Source: a candidate division WOR-3 bacterium
GTDB lineage: Bacteria; Hydrothermota; UBA3072
Reading direction: 5' to 3'
Length of the DNA: 64,000 nt
Assembly (NCBI GenBank): GCA_039804165.1
Contig: JBDRZZ010000004.1
Coordinates: forward strand, 45,956-109,955
Shown here one piece after another: positions 16,798 to 26,207 of the stretch (the first letter of the stretch is position 1; the number at the start of each line of letters is the position of its first letter). Below the pieces are notes generated by a model. That model did no database searches, was not told the DNA's origin, and worked only from the letters and a program-made list of their open reading frames with translations. Both the position numbers and the translations under genes were made by a program.

Positions 16798-17728
16798 TTT
16801 TTCTCCTCCTGAAATATTCTCTGACTTCGAATAAACCTCCAACAATTCCCACAAAAATTTTATTAAGGTAGATAAGAAAAGAAAAAGTTATCCCTTCTGT
16901 TAAAGGAACTTCAAATTTGGAAAGAAGAAAGGCTAAGCTTCCTTCTCGCACACCAAGACCTCCAATAGAAATAGGCAAAATCGTTAGGAAATAGACCAAA
17001 GGCATTACCCCCCAAAAAACAATTAGAGATAAATTTATATTTATTGCCTTTGCCAATAAAAAAGAAACAAAAATATCCACACCTTGAAAAAGAGTAGAAA
17101 GGGCTAAAACAAAAACAAGAACTTTCCATCTAAGAGAGAAAAACGCTTTTAAGATCCTATCAATAAAACAAAAAATTTTATTCTTAGAGTTTTTAATACT
17201 TTTGAAATGAATTATTAAAATTAATAGAATAAAAATAAAAAGAAGAAAACTTATTGCAAGTAATATTCTTTTAAAAAAAAGAGTAAAAGATAATCTTTTT
17301 AAAAGAAAAAAATAACTAAAGAATAGAAAGAAGAATAGAGAAATCACACCTAAAAGGCGTTCCAAGAAAACAACCCCAGTAGCTATACTTAATTCACATC
17401 TTGTCTCAAAGCAACTTATCCCAATTCTTATAAAGTCTCCTCCGATAATTCCTGGTAGAAAAATGTTATAAAAATTCCCACTTAGGTAGCCTTTGTATGC
17501 TTGAAGAATTGAAAAATTAATTTTATTCTCCTTAAAAATTAAATGCCACCTTAAAGCTCCAAAAAAAATCCCCCAAAAACATAAAAGAAATGCAATAATA
17601 AAATAAATTTTATCCAGATTCTTAATTATCAAAAAAGTCTTCCTCCAATCAACAAGAAAAACAAGATAGGAAATTAACCCCGAACTAATAATCAATCTAC
17701 AAAAAACTAAAATTTTACTTTTTCTCAT
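16784..17728 (-). CDS. Flippase-like/LPG-synthase-TM family membrane protein (UPF0104)
   Basis: About 314 residues from the ATG at 17728 (an ATG at 17791 would reach far into the sulfotransferase gene). About eight hydrophobic helices are seen, with the family motifs LRWHLIFKENKI..., GIIGGDFIRIG and the late PISIGGLGVREGSLAF. Such proteins (AglD/YbhN/MprF membrane half) are thought to move or help make lipid-linked compounds at the cytoplasmic membrane. It is placed between the sulfotransferase and WecE, overlapping both by 14 bases, so a role in export or assembly of the glycan is inferred. Confidence 0.82.
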   Translation of the reverse strand: MRKSKILVFCRLIISSGLISYLVFLVDWRKTFLIIKNLDKIYFIIAFLLCFWGIFFGALRWHLIFKENKINFSILQAYKGYLSGNFYNIFLPGIIGGDFIRIGISCFETRCELSIATGVVFLERLLGVISLFFFLFFSYFFLLKRLSFTLFFKRILLAISFLLFIFILLILIIHFKSIKNSKNKIFCFIDRILKAFFSLRWKVLVFVLALSTLFQGVDIFVSFLLAKAININLSLIVFWGVMPLVYFLTILPISIGGLGVREGSLAFLLSKFEVPLTEGITFSFLIYLNKIFVGIVGGLFEVREYFRRRKNGKT

Positions 17729-18890
17729 TTGACAAAGACCTATACTTAAGATAGGCACTTTCAAATAAAAACCATCTTCGCGCTTCTTCATTAGAAATAG
17801 GAGTTGCTTGAATTAACTTATCATACCGTTCTATTTCTTCCTTTACATTAATAGAAGAATAATCAAGTCCGTCAGAAAATTTCCTATGAGTTATTTGGAA
17901 TGGTTCTTTAAAAGAGTAGAGAACTTTATCATCAAAATCTTTTATTTGGCTTAATTTATAACCAAGATATTTCATCTCAGGCAAACAACAACTTTCAATA
18001 TAAGCAACAACGTCCCTTGACAAAAAATCCTTATATTTTCCAATAGAGTCTTTTGAAATAAAGTTTTGAGTCTTAAAGGAAGAATTACCCCTCCATTCCC
18101 TACCATACTGATCCTTAATTTCTTCTTTCAAAATATTGAAAGGAAATTCTTCAATTCCCAAAAAGGAAGCAATTTTATTCAAAATTTCTAAAGGTCTTTT
18201 AACCAAATCCTCATATTTAATCCACATAAAATTACTTAATCTCTCACATTCAATAGCAAAAGCTACACTTTTTCTCCACAATCTCAAGTTATATAAAATT
18301 GGTCTTATCTCTCCAGCTAAATTACCTCTCTTTTGAAAATTTAGAGAAGTTATCATATCTCTTGGGTCTCTTAATATAATTATAATCTTAACTTTCTTAG
18401 ATAATAAATAAGGAACATATTCCTCACATAAAATTTCTTTACTTCCCACGTAAGAAACCCCTTCTCTAAAAAAAATCTCAAGAATGAATTCATTCAGCTG
18501 TGTATATAGTTCAAAAAATTTACCCGGATTAAAACGATCCCGGAAACCTAAAATTTCTGGAGTCCAAAGGCCTATTCTGTACTCTTCTAATCTCTTAAAA
18601 ATCTCTAATAAATCTAATTGAGAAAAAACTCTTCTTTCAAGAAAAGCATAAAAGTCTTCTAATTTGTAGGAATTTTCCAAAAAGAGATGCCCAAGAGGAT
18701 AACGTCTTTTAATAGAAATACTTTCGTAGAACTTTTCCTTGGCATAAAAATAAAGAACGGGAAAAGGCTGGGAAGCAACAACTATTTTTTTATGAGAATG
18801 TAAAAGCTTCTCTAAAAGAGTGGTTCCAGATCTATAACAACCTGTAACAAAAATGATTTTAGGAATTATTTTTTGATTCATTGTGTTCAT
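17715..18890 (-). CDS. PAPS-dependent sulfotransferase family protein
   Basis: 391 residues. The 5'-phosphosulfate loop reads FVTGCYRSGTTLLEKLLHSH (about residues 14-33) and the 3'-phosphate motif IIILRDPRDMITSL lies near residue 180. Both are classic for sulfotransferases that use PAPS to sulfate sugars or other hydroxyls. There is no transmembrane helix, so it acts in the cytoplasm. It overlaps the glycosyltransferase gene by 32 bases and is followed by the flippase-like gene, which points to sulfation of a surface glycan. The start may be this ATG or one 9 bases later; neither has a strong Shine-Dalgarno. Confidence 0.85.
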   Translation of the reverse strand: MNTMNQKIIPKIIFVTGCYRSGTTLLEKLLHSHKKIVVASQPFPVLYFYAKEKFYESISIKRRYPLGHLFLENSYKLEDFYAFLERRVFSQLDLLEIFKRLEEYRIGLWTPEILGFRDRFNPGKFFELYTQLNEFILEIFFREGVSYVGSKEILCEEYVPYLLSKKVKIIIILRDPRDMITSLNFQKRGNLAGEIRPILYNLRLWRKSVAFAIECERLSNFMWIKYEDLVKRPLEILNKIASFLGIEEFPFNILKEEIKDQYGREWRGNSSFKTQNFISKDSIGKYKDFLSRDVVAYIESCCLPEMKYLGYKLSQIKDFDDKVLYSFKEPFQITHRKFSDGLDYSSINVKEEIERYDKLIQATPISNEEARRWFLFESAYLKYRSLSNEKK

Positions 18891-19797
18891 AAATTTCTTT
18901 TATAATTGTATAAGGCCTTTCCTTTGTCTCCAAAAAAATCTCTGCAAGATAAATACCTATAATTCCAATACAAAGAAGAACTAATCCTCCTAAAAGCCAA
19001 ATTGATACAATTAAAGAAGGCCAACCTTTTAAATAAACCTTAAAGAAAATTCTCCGAATAATGAGATATAAAGCAGAAATAGTTGAAATCGAAGAAACTA
19101 AAAACCCAAGGTAGAATATAAAAACAAGAGGTCTATTACTAAAAGAAGTTATAGCATTTACAAATAAGGAAATCCTTTCCCAAATTGTGTAGGAAGTCTT
19201 GCCTCTTGAATGTTTATCTACTTGAATTGATGCTTGTTTGAATCCTGTAATTGCTATAAGTCCTGCGAGATATGGAACTTTATCTTTATGTTTAATAAGA
19301 CTTCCCAAAAATCTTCTATTCATCATTCTTGCACTGACAGGATTTTCCGGGACAGAATAACTGGAAAGCAAATTAAAAAGTCTATAAAATAAATAACCTG
19401 TTAACCTCCTAAAAATACTTCCTGTACGTTTTTTTTGCACTCCATATAAAAGGTCAAAATCTCCTTCTTTAAATCTTTTATAAAAAACCCCTAATAGCTC
19501 AGGATCTTCTTCCAAATCACAATCTATCATAAAAACTATTTCTCCCTTAGAATGTTCTAAACCTGTGATAAAAGCTTTATGATGACCAAAGTTTCTTGAA
19601 AGGTTGATTATCTTTACTTTGGGATCCTTTTCATATAAAGATTTTGCAATTAGCAAAGATGTATCCGGTGAACCATCATTTACAAAGATTATTTCATAAT
19701 CCTTCGTTATTTTCTCAACTTCTTTTTTGATCCTATTATAAAACTCTTCTATATATTCCTCTGATTTATACAAAGTTGTTATTATTGAAATTTCCAT
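18859..19797 (-). CDS. GT2 glycosyltransferase with two C-terminal membrane helices (DPM1/ArnC type)
   Basis: 312 residues. A GT-A domain with FVNDGSPDTS and the DxD region MIDCDLEEDPE, and FGHHKAFITGLEHSKGEIV, match polyprenyl-phosphate glycosyltransferases (DPM1, ArnC, GtrB). Two helices follow (about 228-252 and 262-290). It should load a sugar onto undecaprenyl phosphate at the inner membrane. It begins one base after the WbqC gene ends and overlaps the sulfotransferase gene, so it is in the same transcript. The transferred sugar cannot be told from sequence. Confidence 0.92.
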   Translation of the reverse strand: MEISIITTLYKSEEYIEEFYNRIKKEVEKITKDYEIIFVNDGSPDTSLLIAKSLYEKDPKVKIINLSRNFGHHKAFITGLEHSKGEIVFMIDCDLEEDPELLGVFYKRFKEGDFDLLYGVQKKRTGSIFRRLTGYLFYRLFNLLSSYSVPENPVSARMMNRRFLGSLIKHKDKVPYLAGLIAITGFKQASIQVDKHSRGKTSYTIWERISLFVNAITSFSNRPLVFIFYLGFLVSSISTISALYLIIRRIFFKVYLKGWPSLIVSIWLLGGLVLLCIGIIGIYLAEIFLETKERPYTIIKEIYEHNESKNNS

Positions 19798-19798
19798 A

Positions 19799-20497
19799 TC
19801 AAAAACTCTTCATATATTTTGGAGCTTCTTCTCCGACATTAAAAATCAAATCAATAATACTCACATAATGTTCAAACGGAGGGAAAAGCTGCTCATACTC
19901 TGGATATCCCGAATAATCCACATACGTAAGTTTTATCTTTTCGGATGCAAAAAGTTCCTCTTTAATATAAGCTTTAGCTGAAGGACCAGAGAAATATTCA
20001 TTTGCCCCAGATTGCTTACACAAATCGATAAGCTTCTCTGTGCTATCTTTACTATAAATCTTGTAATCCATAGACCAGCTAATCTTCGTTCCTATATTCA
20101 AAATCTTACAAATGAGTTTAATGAATTTGTAATTAATCTCGCTCAGATACTTATCGGTTATATTTAAATATGTTTCTTCAAAAATTTCCTTATATTCTTT
20201 AAAAAACTTAGCTTTAGGATAAGCGAAAGAAGAGATCGTTTTCCAGTGTTCTTTATTCCAAATTTCACTTGCTACTTCTGTATCTTTTATTTTCTGCTTA
20301 TATCTTCCTTTTGTCTTTACTGGTATTGTCAACCACAATAGACCAGCTGGAGTCTTAATCCTATTCCTATTTCTCCAATCTCTTTTAGTATATTGAGCAT
20401 CATCATACAAAATAAACTCGTCCACCATATTGATAATATCAAAATATCCTTTCCACGGAATATAACTTGATTGAATAATTGCAACTTTTTTATTCAT
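19799..20497 (-). CDS. WbqC-like family protein
   Basis: 232 residues. The signature KVAIIQSSYIPWKGYFDIIN, FILYDDAQYTKRDWRNRN and the late NEYFSGPSAKAYI..., with PPFEHYVSIIDLIFNVG, identify the WbqC family. These are found in O-antigen and amino-sugar clusters next to WecE-type aminotransferases and are thought to modify the 4-amino sugar. It is the first gene of the five-gene glycan operon that ends with wecE, which fits that pairing. Confidence 0.88.
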   Translation of the reverse strand: MNKKVAIIQSSYIPWKGYFDIINMVDEFILYDDAQYTKRDWRNRNRIKTPAGLLWLTIPVKTKGRYKQKIKDTEVASEIWNKEHWKTISSFAYPKAKFFKEYKEIFEETYLNITDKYLSEINYKFIKLICKILNIGTKISWSMDYKIYSKDSTEKLIDLCKQSGANEYFSGPSAKAYIKEELFASEKIKLTYVDYSGYPEYEQLFPPFEHYVSIIDLIFNVGEEAPKYMKSF

Positions 20498-20798
20498 TGA
20501 AAATGATTTCGTTATTTATTATAAAATTTCCCTTCAACTTATTAGGTTTAATCTTCTCCTTAACAAAATCTCTTCCTCTTAAATTGAAGTAAAAATCTTT
20601 AAAATTTATATAATTTCTCTTTTTTTCTAATACTAAGAATAGCATGTTATATTCTGAAAATAAAAAACATAGTAAATTTTGTCAAGAGCTTAGAAAATTT
20701 CTGGTTCTAAACCAAATTTTTCTATCTTTAATTCAAAAAGGGGGTTGCAGAAAAACAGAATATATATAAAATTCATAGAGTTAAAAGAGAGGTGAAAA
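20498..20798. other. Divergent intergenic region, WbqC operon / aconitase-like operon
   Basis: 301 bases with no convincing gene. It holds a minus-strand promoter candidate (TTGACA at 20680-20685, 16-17 bp, TTATTT/TATTTT near 20657-20663), giving the glycan operon a leader of about 150 bases, and a plus-strand promoter (separate entry). I see no riboswitch-like fold in the long leader. Confidence 0.5.
20745..20772 (+). promoter_or_regulatory. Promoter of the aconitase-like/icd operon
   Basis: TTGCAG (20745-20750), 16-bp spacer, TAAAAT (20767-20772), about 27 bases before the TTG start codon, which is preceded by GAGGTG. Confidence 0.55.
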
Positions 20799-22055
20799 TT
20801 GGGAAAAACAATCTCGGAAAAAATCATTTCTGAACACTCAGGACGAGATGTTAAAGCCGGAGAACTTGTGGTGGCAAAAGTGGATATAGTTATGGCACAA
20901 GATGGGACTGCTCCCCTTTCAATTCAAGAAATTCAAAAAATGAATCTTGAAAGAGTTTTTGATAAAAGAAATTCTATTCTCTTTATAGATCACGCTTCTC
21001 CAAGTCCAAGAAAAGAACTATCAAATTCACAAAAAATTATTAGAGAATTTGCAAAAAAAACAGGGGCATTTCTCTCTGATGTTGGAGAAGGAGTATGTCA
21101 TCAGAGACTTATTGAAGATTGGGTAAATCCTGGAGATCTTGTTGTAGGTGCGGATTCTCACACCTGCACATCTGGAGCCCTTGGAGCTTTCTCTACCGGA
21201 ATGGGATCCACAGACATCGCACTTGCTTTTGCCTTAGGAAAAGTTTGGCTTCGAGTTCCAGAAACCTATAGATTTATCATAGAGGGAAAACTACCTGAAG
21301 GTGTTTTTTCTAAAGATATAATTCTCCACATAATAAAGGAAATTGGAGCAGATGGAGCCACATACAAAGCTATGGAATTTGAAGGAGATACAATAGAAGG
21401 CCTAACGATGTCCGAGAGATTTGTATTAACTAATATGGCTGTAGAAGCTGGGGCTAAAACAGGATTGATTCCAACAGATACTATTACAAAAGAATATCTC
21501 ATAAAAAGAGGTAGAGGGGATAAATTCAAAGAAATTCATTCTGATTCTGGAGCAAATTTCGAAAAAACCTTTAGGATAAAAGTCAACGAGCTTGAACCCA
21601 AAATAGCTTTACCTCATAGCGTGGATAATGTAAAAGGTATTTCTGAAATTGGAGAGGTAAAAATAGATGAGGTTTTTATAGGAACCTGCACAAATGGAAG
21701 ACTTGAAGATCTAAGGGTAGCGGCTTCCATCTTAAAAGGAAGAAGGAAACATCCAGATTTGAGGTTAATAATTATCCCTGCTTCAAGAGAAGTCTTCTTA
21801 GATGCATTAAGAGAAGGACTTATTGAGATTTTTTTAGAAGCAGGAGCAGCTATTGAATCTCCTGGTTGCGGTCCTTGTGTAGGAATTCATAAGGGAATCC
21901 TTGGAGATGGGGAAAAAGTTTTTTCTACTCAGAATAGAAATTTTCTTGGAAGAATGGGTAATCCTCAAGGATTCATTTACCTTGGTTCCCCTGCCACCGC
22001 AGCAGCAACAGCTATAGAGGGAAAAATCGCCGATCCAAGGAGGTATTTAAGATGA
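20799..22055 (+). CDS. Aconitase/homoaconitase/IPM-dehydratase family, large subunit
   Basis: 418 residues starting with TTG behind GAGGTG. The three [4Fe-4S] cysteines lie in HTCTSGALG, FIGTCTNGR and ESPGCGPCVGIHKG. It has the two-subunit (LeuC/HacA-like) architecture, shorter than single-chain aconitase. The family contains isopropylmalate dehydratase, homoaconitase and some true aconitases. It overlaps the small subunit (ATGA) and is followed by icd, so citrate-to-isocitrate isomerisation is the likeliest role here. No leuA, leuB or lysine-pathway gene is nearby. The specificity call is inference. Confidence 0.9.
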   Translation: MGKTISEKIISEHSGRDVKAGELVVAKVDIVMAQDGTAPLSIQEIQKMNLERVFDKRNSILFIDHASPSPRKELSNSQKIIREFAKKTGAFLSDVGEGVCHQRLIEDWVNPGDLVVGADSHTCTSGALGAFSTGMGSTDIALAFALGKVWLRVPETYRFIIEGKLPEGVFSKDIILHIIKEIGADGATYKAMEFEGDTIEGLTMSERFVLTNMAVEAGAKTGLIPTDTITKEYLIKRGRGDKFKEIHSDSGANFEKTFRIKVNELEPKIALPHSVDNVKGISEIGEVKIDEVFIGTCTNGRLEDLRVAASILKGRRKHPDLRLIIIPASREVFLDALREGLIEIFLEAGAAIESPGCGPCVGIHKGILGDGEKVFSTQNRNFLGRMGNPQGFIYLGSPATAAATAIEGKIADPRRYLR

Positions 22056-22561
22056 TTCAAAAAATTATGGGAAAGGTCTGGAAATTTGGAGATAATATTT
22101 CTACGGACCACATAACACCCGGAAGATATTTCCACCTCAGAAGCGACCTTAACGAACTCGCAAAGCATGTCTTAGAAGATGCAGATCCTTCTTTTGCTTC
22201 AAAGGTAAAACCTGGGGACATAATTGTAGCAGGGAAAAATTTCGGCCTTGGGTCTTCAAGAGAACATGCTCCAAGAGTATTAAAAATATCTGGAATTTCC
22301 TGTATTATTGCAAAATCTTTTGCCAGAATTTTTTACCGTAACTCATTCAATATAGGATTACCCCTACTCATCTCCGCCGAGGTTGATAAAATTAACTCAG
22401 GTGATCTTCTTGAAATTGATCTTGAGAAAGGCGAAATTTTAAATACAACAAAGGGAGAAACTTATATCTCTTCTCCCCTACCTACTTTTATGAGAAGATT
22501 GATTGAAGACGGTGGAATAGAAGAACACATCAAAAAATATGGTGATTTTAAAGTAGAATAA
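22052..22561 (+). CDS. Aconitase/homoaconitase/IPM-dehydratase family, small subunit
   Basis: 169 residues, swivel domain. The conserved [13 protein letters not shown] loop and [18 protein letters not shown] are present. The substrate-contact segment after the first helix reads [14 protein letters not shown], differing from the loop of typical leucine-pathway LeuD. It starts on the last bases of the large-subunit gene and is 14 bases before icd. With the large subunit it forms the cytoplasmic dehydratase/isomerase. Confidence 0.9.
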   Translation: MIQKIMGKVWKFGDNISTDHITPGRYFHLRSDLNELAKHVLEDADPSFASKVKPGDIIVAGKNFGLGSSREHAPRVLKISGISCIIAKSFARIFYRNSFNIGLPLLISAEVDKINSGDLLEIDLEKGEILNTTKGETYISSPLPTFMRRLIEDGGIEEHIKKYGDFKVE

Positions 22562-22575
22562 CTTGGAGAGTACGA

Positions 22576-23901
22576 ATGATACAATTTGAGAAACTTAATT
22601 TTCCAGAAAAAGGAGAAAGAATAGAAAATAAAGACGGTAAAATCCTCACTCCTAAAAATCCAATAATTCCTTTTATAGAAGGTGACGGTATTGGTCCTGA
22701 GATAATGAAAGCTTCTATCTTAGTGTGGAATGAAGCTGTAAAACTTGCATACAATTCAGAGAGAAAAATAGAATGGTTTGAAATATTTGCAGGAGAAAAA
22801 GCCTTAGAAAAATATGGAGAACCTCTGCCTCAAGATACATTAAAAGCAATAAAATATTTTAGTCTTGCGATAAAAGGACCTCTTACAACCCCAGTAGGAG
22901 GAGGATGGAGAAGCTTAAATGTTTCATTACGTCAGATTCTTGATCTATATGCTTGTGTTAGACCCGTAAGATACTACCGGGGAGTGCCATCACCTGTAAG
23001 AAATCCTGAAAAAATGGATATTGTAATTTTTAGAGAAAACACTGAAGATGTGTATTCAGGAATAGAATGGAAACAGGGCAGTCAAGAGGCAAAAAAAGTC
23101 ATTGACTTCTTAAATAAAGAAATGGGGACAAGTCTTGAATATGACGCAGGAATAGGAGTTAAACCTATAAGTATTTCAAAAACAAAAAGACTTGTGAGAA
23201 AGGCAATTCAGTATGCTATATTAAACAATAGAAAAAGTGTAACCCTTGTTCATAAAGGAAATATAATGAAATTCACTGAAGGTGCATTTAGAGAGTGGGG
23301 TTATGAAGTTGCCTTAGAAGAGTTCAGAGACAAAATTATAACAGAAGAAGAACTCTGGGATGAGGTAAAAGAAGAAGATGGAGTTACTCCAATAAAAAAA
23401 GAAGGATTCTTTAAAGATTTAAGGGGAGGAAAAGAAGCAGGGAATCCTGGGGAAAGAATAGTGATAAAAGATAGAATTGCAGACCAGATGTTTATGCAAA
23501 TCTTAACGAGAACCGAAGATTATGATGTTATCGCTCTCCCAAATTTGAATGGGGATTATCTCTCAGATGCAGCAGCTGCAGTAGTAGGAGGTCTTGGTAT
23601 AGCTCCTGGAGCAAATATTGGCGATAATGTTGCTCTTTTTGAACCAACTCATGGTTCGGCTCCAAAATATAAGGGTCTCAACAAAGTTAATCCCAGCTCC
23701 TTAATTCTTTCTGGGGTTATGATGCTTAGATATATTGGATGGAAAGAAGCAGGAGATTTAATTGAAAAGAGCCTTGAAAAAACCTTTATGGATAAGAAAG
23801 TAACTTATGACCTTGCAAGACAATTGGAGGGAGTAAACCCATTAACAACTTCAGAATTTGCAGAAGCAATAATTGAAAGAATGGAAAAGGGAGGAAATTA
23901 A
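22576..23901 (+). CDS. icd: Isocitrate dehydrogenase (NADP type)
   Basis: 441 residues, close to E. coli Icd throughout: [34 protein letters not shown] (isocitrate-binding Ser near residue 112, the phosphorylation site in E. coli), [14 protein letters not shown], and the coenzyme region [13 protein letters not shown]. It oxidatively decarboxylates isocitrate to 2-oxoglutarate. It lies behind the two-subunit aconitase-family genes, forming a compact citrate-to-2-oxoglutarate module. Its stop overlaps the ATG of the next gene (TAATG). An N-terminal stretch before PIIPF is slightly longer than in archaeal enzymes, as in enterobacteria. Confidence 0.95.
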   Translation: MIQFEKLNFPEKGERIENKDGKILTPKNPIIPFIEGDGIGPEIMKASILVWNEAVKLAYNSERKIEWFEIFAGEKALEKYGEPLPQDTLKAIKYFSLAIKGPLTTPVGGGWRSLNVSLRQILDLYACVRPVRYYRGVPSPVRNPEKMDIVIFRENTEDVYSGIEWKQGSQEAKKVIDFLNKEMGTSLEYDAGIGVKPISISKTKRLVRKAIQYAILNNRKSVTLVHKGNIMKFTEGAFREWGYEVALEEFRDKIITEEELWDEVKEEDGVTPIKKEGFFKDLRGGKEAGNPGERIVIKDRIADQMFMQILTRTEDYDVIALPNLNGDYLSDAAAAVVGGLGIAPGANIGDNVALFEPTHGSAPKYKGLNKVNPSSLILSGVMMLRYIGWKEAGDLIEKSLEKTFMDKKVTYDLARQLEGVNPLTTSEFAEAIIERMEKGGN

Positions 23902-26129
23902 TGTTATTTTTAATCTTATTTTCATATATAAGTTTCCCAATAGCCACTGTAGAACGATCCCGAGCTCTTTATTCAAATCCAGCAGGTTTATCAATCCACT
24001 CTTGTCCTGAGATATCCATAAGAAGTGACGAATTCTGGACTTCGATAAGTATTCCTTTTCTGGGCTTTGCTGGAGGAATTCGTTTTATAAACGATTCCCT
24101 TGAATTTATGACAGGGGTAAGCCCATTTCACTATAAAGACAAATTTTCTATTGGATATATGTACTCTTCATGGGATAATAAATATACCTTAGGATTTATA
24201 GGAAGACCTATAAAATGGGTCTCAACAGGATTAACTACAAATTTCCCAAGTAAATCAGGTTATGATTTTAATTTTGGAATTTCTATTATGCCAGGATGGG
24301 ATAGATTAATCTTATCTTCTGACTTTTTTGTTGACAGGGGGCCAGAAAAAACTAAATATTACCTTCAAAATCTTACAGGAAGCTTAGAAGTCTTAGAAGG
24401 GATAAAAATTAATTTTTCTCTTTTACCATTTAATAACAACTTAAGAAAAGGAAAAATTTATGGGGGCTTGGAATTTTCATTTGGCAATTTACTTTTAGGA
24501 GGCTCTAAGGGTGACAAAAAAAGTGAAGGAATCTTAACAGCTTCTTTAGTGCCTTATCCCACTTTGCTTAAAGAAAAACCTCATTCCATAATGATAGAAA
24601 TTGAGGGGGATTATCCTGAAGTTCCAGCGCCACGAAACTTATTAGGAGAAGAACACTCCTTTCTTAACCTATTAGAACTCCTTGAATATGTAAGTAAAAC
24701 CAAAAATATTGATAGTGTGGTTGTTTACATAAAACCAAATTCTCTAGGTCTTGCTCAAGTTGAAGAAGTGAGATCTCAACTCCTAAAGATCGCAAAAGAA
24801 AAATTCTTAATTGCGCATTCTGATTTTCTATATTTCAAAGATTTATATTTAGCTTCTGCGGCAGATTTTATCTCTCTTTCTCCTCCAGGTATGGTTTATT
24901 TTCCTGGAATTTACCTTTCGAAGCTTTACATAAAAGGTGCTTTAGAAAAATTAGGAATAGAAGCGGAAGTAAGTGAAGTAGGGAAATATAAGTCAGCTGG
25001 AGAGATGTTTAAAAGAGAAAAAATGAGCGAATACGATAGAGAACAATTACAAAAATTTCTTGATGATCTTATAGAAGTAGTTACAAAAGAAATTGCGGAG
25101 TCAAGAAAAATAGACCAGAATAAGATAAAGAATCTTATGGATTCTCTTGGAGCCTTTACACCTCAAATGGCAAAAAAAGAAGGAATAATAGATACCATAG
25201 CTTACTTCGATGAAATAAAAAAGTTTATAGGAATTAAAGGTGATGGAAAGCTATGGAGAGGGAAAAGAATTCCAAGAGAGTTTGTGACAACAGACATACC
25301 AAAAATAGCAGTTTTAGCCCTTGAAGGTTCTATCATTGTAGGGAAAAGTTCTCGTTCACCGATAGATTTCCCTATTTTTGAAAACTCTACAATAGGTTCA
25401 GAGACAGTATCAAAGGAACTGGAAGGATTAAGAAAAGATCGCTCAGTAAAAGCTGTGGTTATAAGAATAAATTCTGGAGGAGGAAGTTCTATTGCCTCTG
25501 ATTTAATATATAGAGAAATTTTAAGGTTAAAAGAGAAGAAACCCGTAATAATCTCATTAGGAAATATAGCAGCTTCTGGAGGCTATTATATAGCTGCACC
25601 TGGGACAAAAATACTGGCTGATAAAACAACTCTAACAGGCTCTATCGGAGTTTGGGGAGCAAAATTTGTCACAGAAGGTTTCTATAACAAACTTGGAATT
25701 ACCCGCGATGTCGTAAAATGGGGTAAACATGCGGATGCTCTTAGTGACCAAAGACCTTTTTCTTACTACGAAAAAAAGATGTTTGAAAAAATGTTAGACC
25801 ATATATATAACAAATTCATAGAAGTAGTTTCTACTTCAAGAAACATTCCTCTCGAAAAAGTAGATTCCATTGGGGGAGGTAGAATTTGGAGTGGTTTATC
25901 TGCCAAAGAAATTTCTCTTATTGATGAATATGGTGGTCTTCTCGACGCAATTAAGGTTGCGGAAAAAGAAGCTGGAGTTAGAAATTATAAAATAATTCTT
26001 CTTCCAAAACCCTTAAAGTTCTTTGAAAGACTTTTCGGTCTTGAAGAAATCTCTTTCTTGCCAATAATAAAAATGATAGAAGAACCCTACCTTTACTTTG
26101 AGCCCACTCGGATTAACCTCGGAGAGTAA
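23901..26129 (+). CDS. sppA: SppA-type S49 peptidase fused to an N-terminal barrel-like domain
   Basis: 742 residues. After a signal peptide, residues 20-215 look like outer-membrane barrel strands and begin with the ALYSNPAGLS motif seen in PorV/UPF0164 proteins. From about 225 it is a 67K-type SppA: the first S49 repeat carries the general-base Lys in VGKYKSAGEMF (about 364), and the second carries the nucleophile Ser in NIAASGGYYIAA (about 558). SppA degrades leftover signal peptides at the inner membrane; the added N-terminal domain is not part of the known enzyme. Its ATG overlaps the icd stop. The fusion is continuous with no frameshift. Confidence 0.85.
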   Translation: MLFLILFSYISFPIATVERSRALYSNPAGLSIHSCPEISIRSDEFWTSISIPFLGFAGGIRFINDSLEFMTGVSPFHYKDKFSIGYMYSSWDNKYTLGFIGRPIKWVSTGLTTNFPSKSGYDFNFGISIMPGWDRLILSSDFFVDRGPEKTKYYLQNLTGSLEVLEGIKINFSLLPFNNNLRKGKIYGGLEFSFGNLLLGGSKGDKKSEGILTASLVPYPTLLKEKPHSIMIEIEGDYPEVPAPRNLLGEEHSFLNLLELLEYVSKTKNIDSVVVYIKPNSLGLAQVEEVRSQLLKIAKEKFLIAHSDFLYFKDLYLASAADFISLSPPGMVYFPGIYLSKLYIKGALEKLGIEAEVSEVGKYKSAGEMFKREKMSEYDREQLQKFLDDLIEVVTKEIAESRKIDQNKIKNLMDSLGAFTPQMAKKEGIIDTIAYFDEIKKFIGIKGDGKLWRGKRIPREFVTTDIPKIAVLALEGSIIVGKSSRSPIDFPIFENSTIGSETVSKELEGLRKDRSVKAVVIRINSGGGSSIASDLIYREILRLKEKKPVIISLGNIAASGGYYIAAPGTKILADKTTLTGSIGVWGAKFVTEGFYNKLGITRDVVKWGKHADALSDQRPFSYYEKKMFEKMLDHIYNKFIEVVSTSRNIPLEKVDSIGGGRIWSGLSAKEISLIDEYGGLLDAIKVAEKEAGVRNYKIILLPKPLKFFERLFGLEEISFLPIIKMIEEPYLYFEPTRINLGE

Positions 26130-26166
26130 AATAATTTAATTACCTCTTTACTTTTTGATTTTCTTA

Positions 26167-26172
26167 TATAAT
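26167..26172 (+). promoter_or_regulatory. -10 candidate for the hybrid-kinase operon
   Basis: A perfect TATAAT at 26167-26172 lies 36 bases before the ATG at 26208, but no good -35 box is found at 16-17 bases (TCTTTA is the nearest). Confidence 0.3.
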
Positions 26173-26207
26173 TTATATAGAAGGTTTTATTTTCTTAAGA
26201 TCTTATT

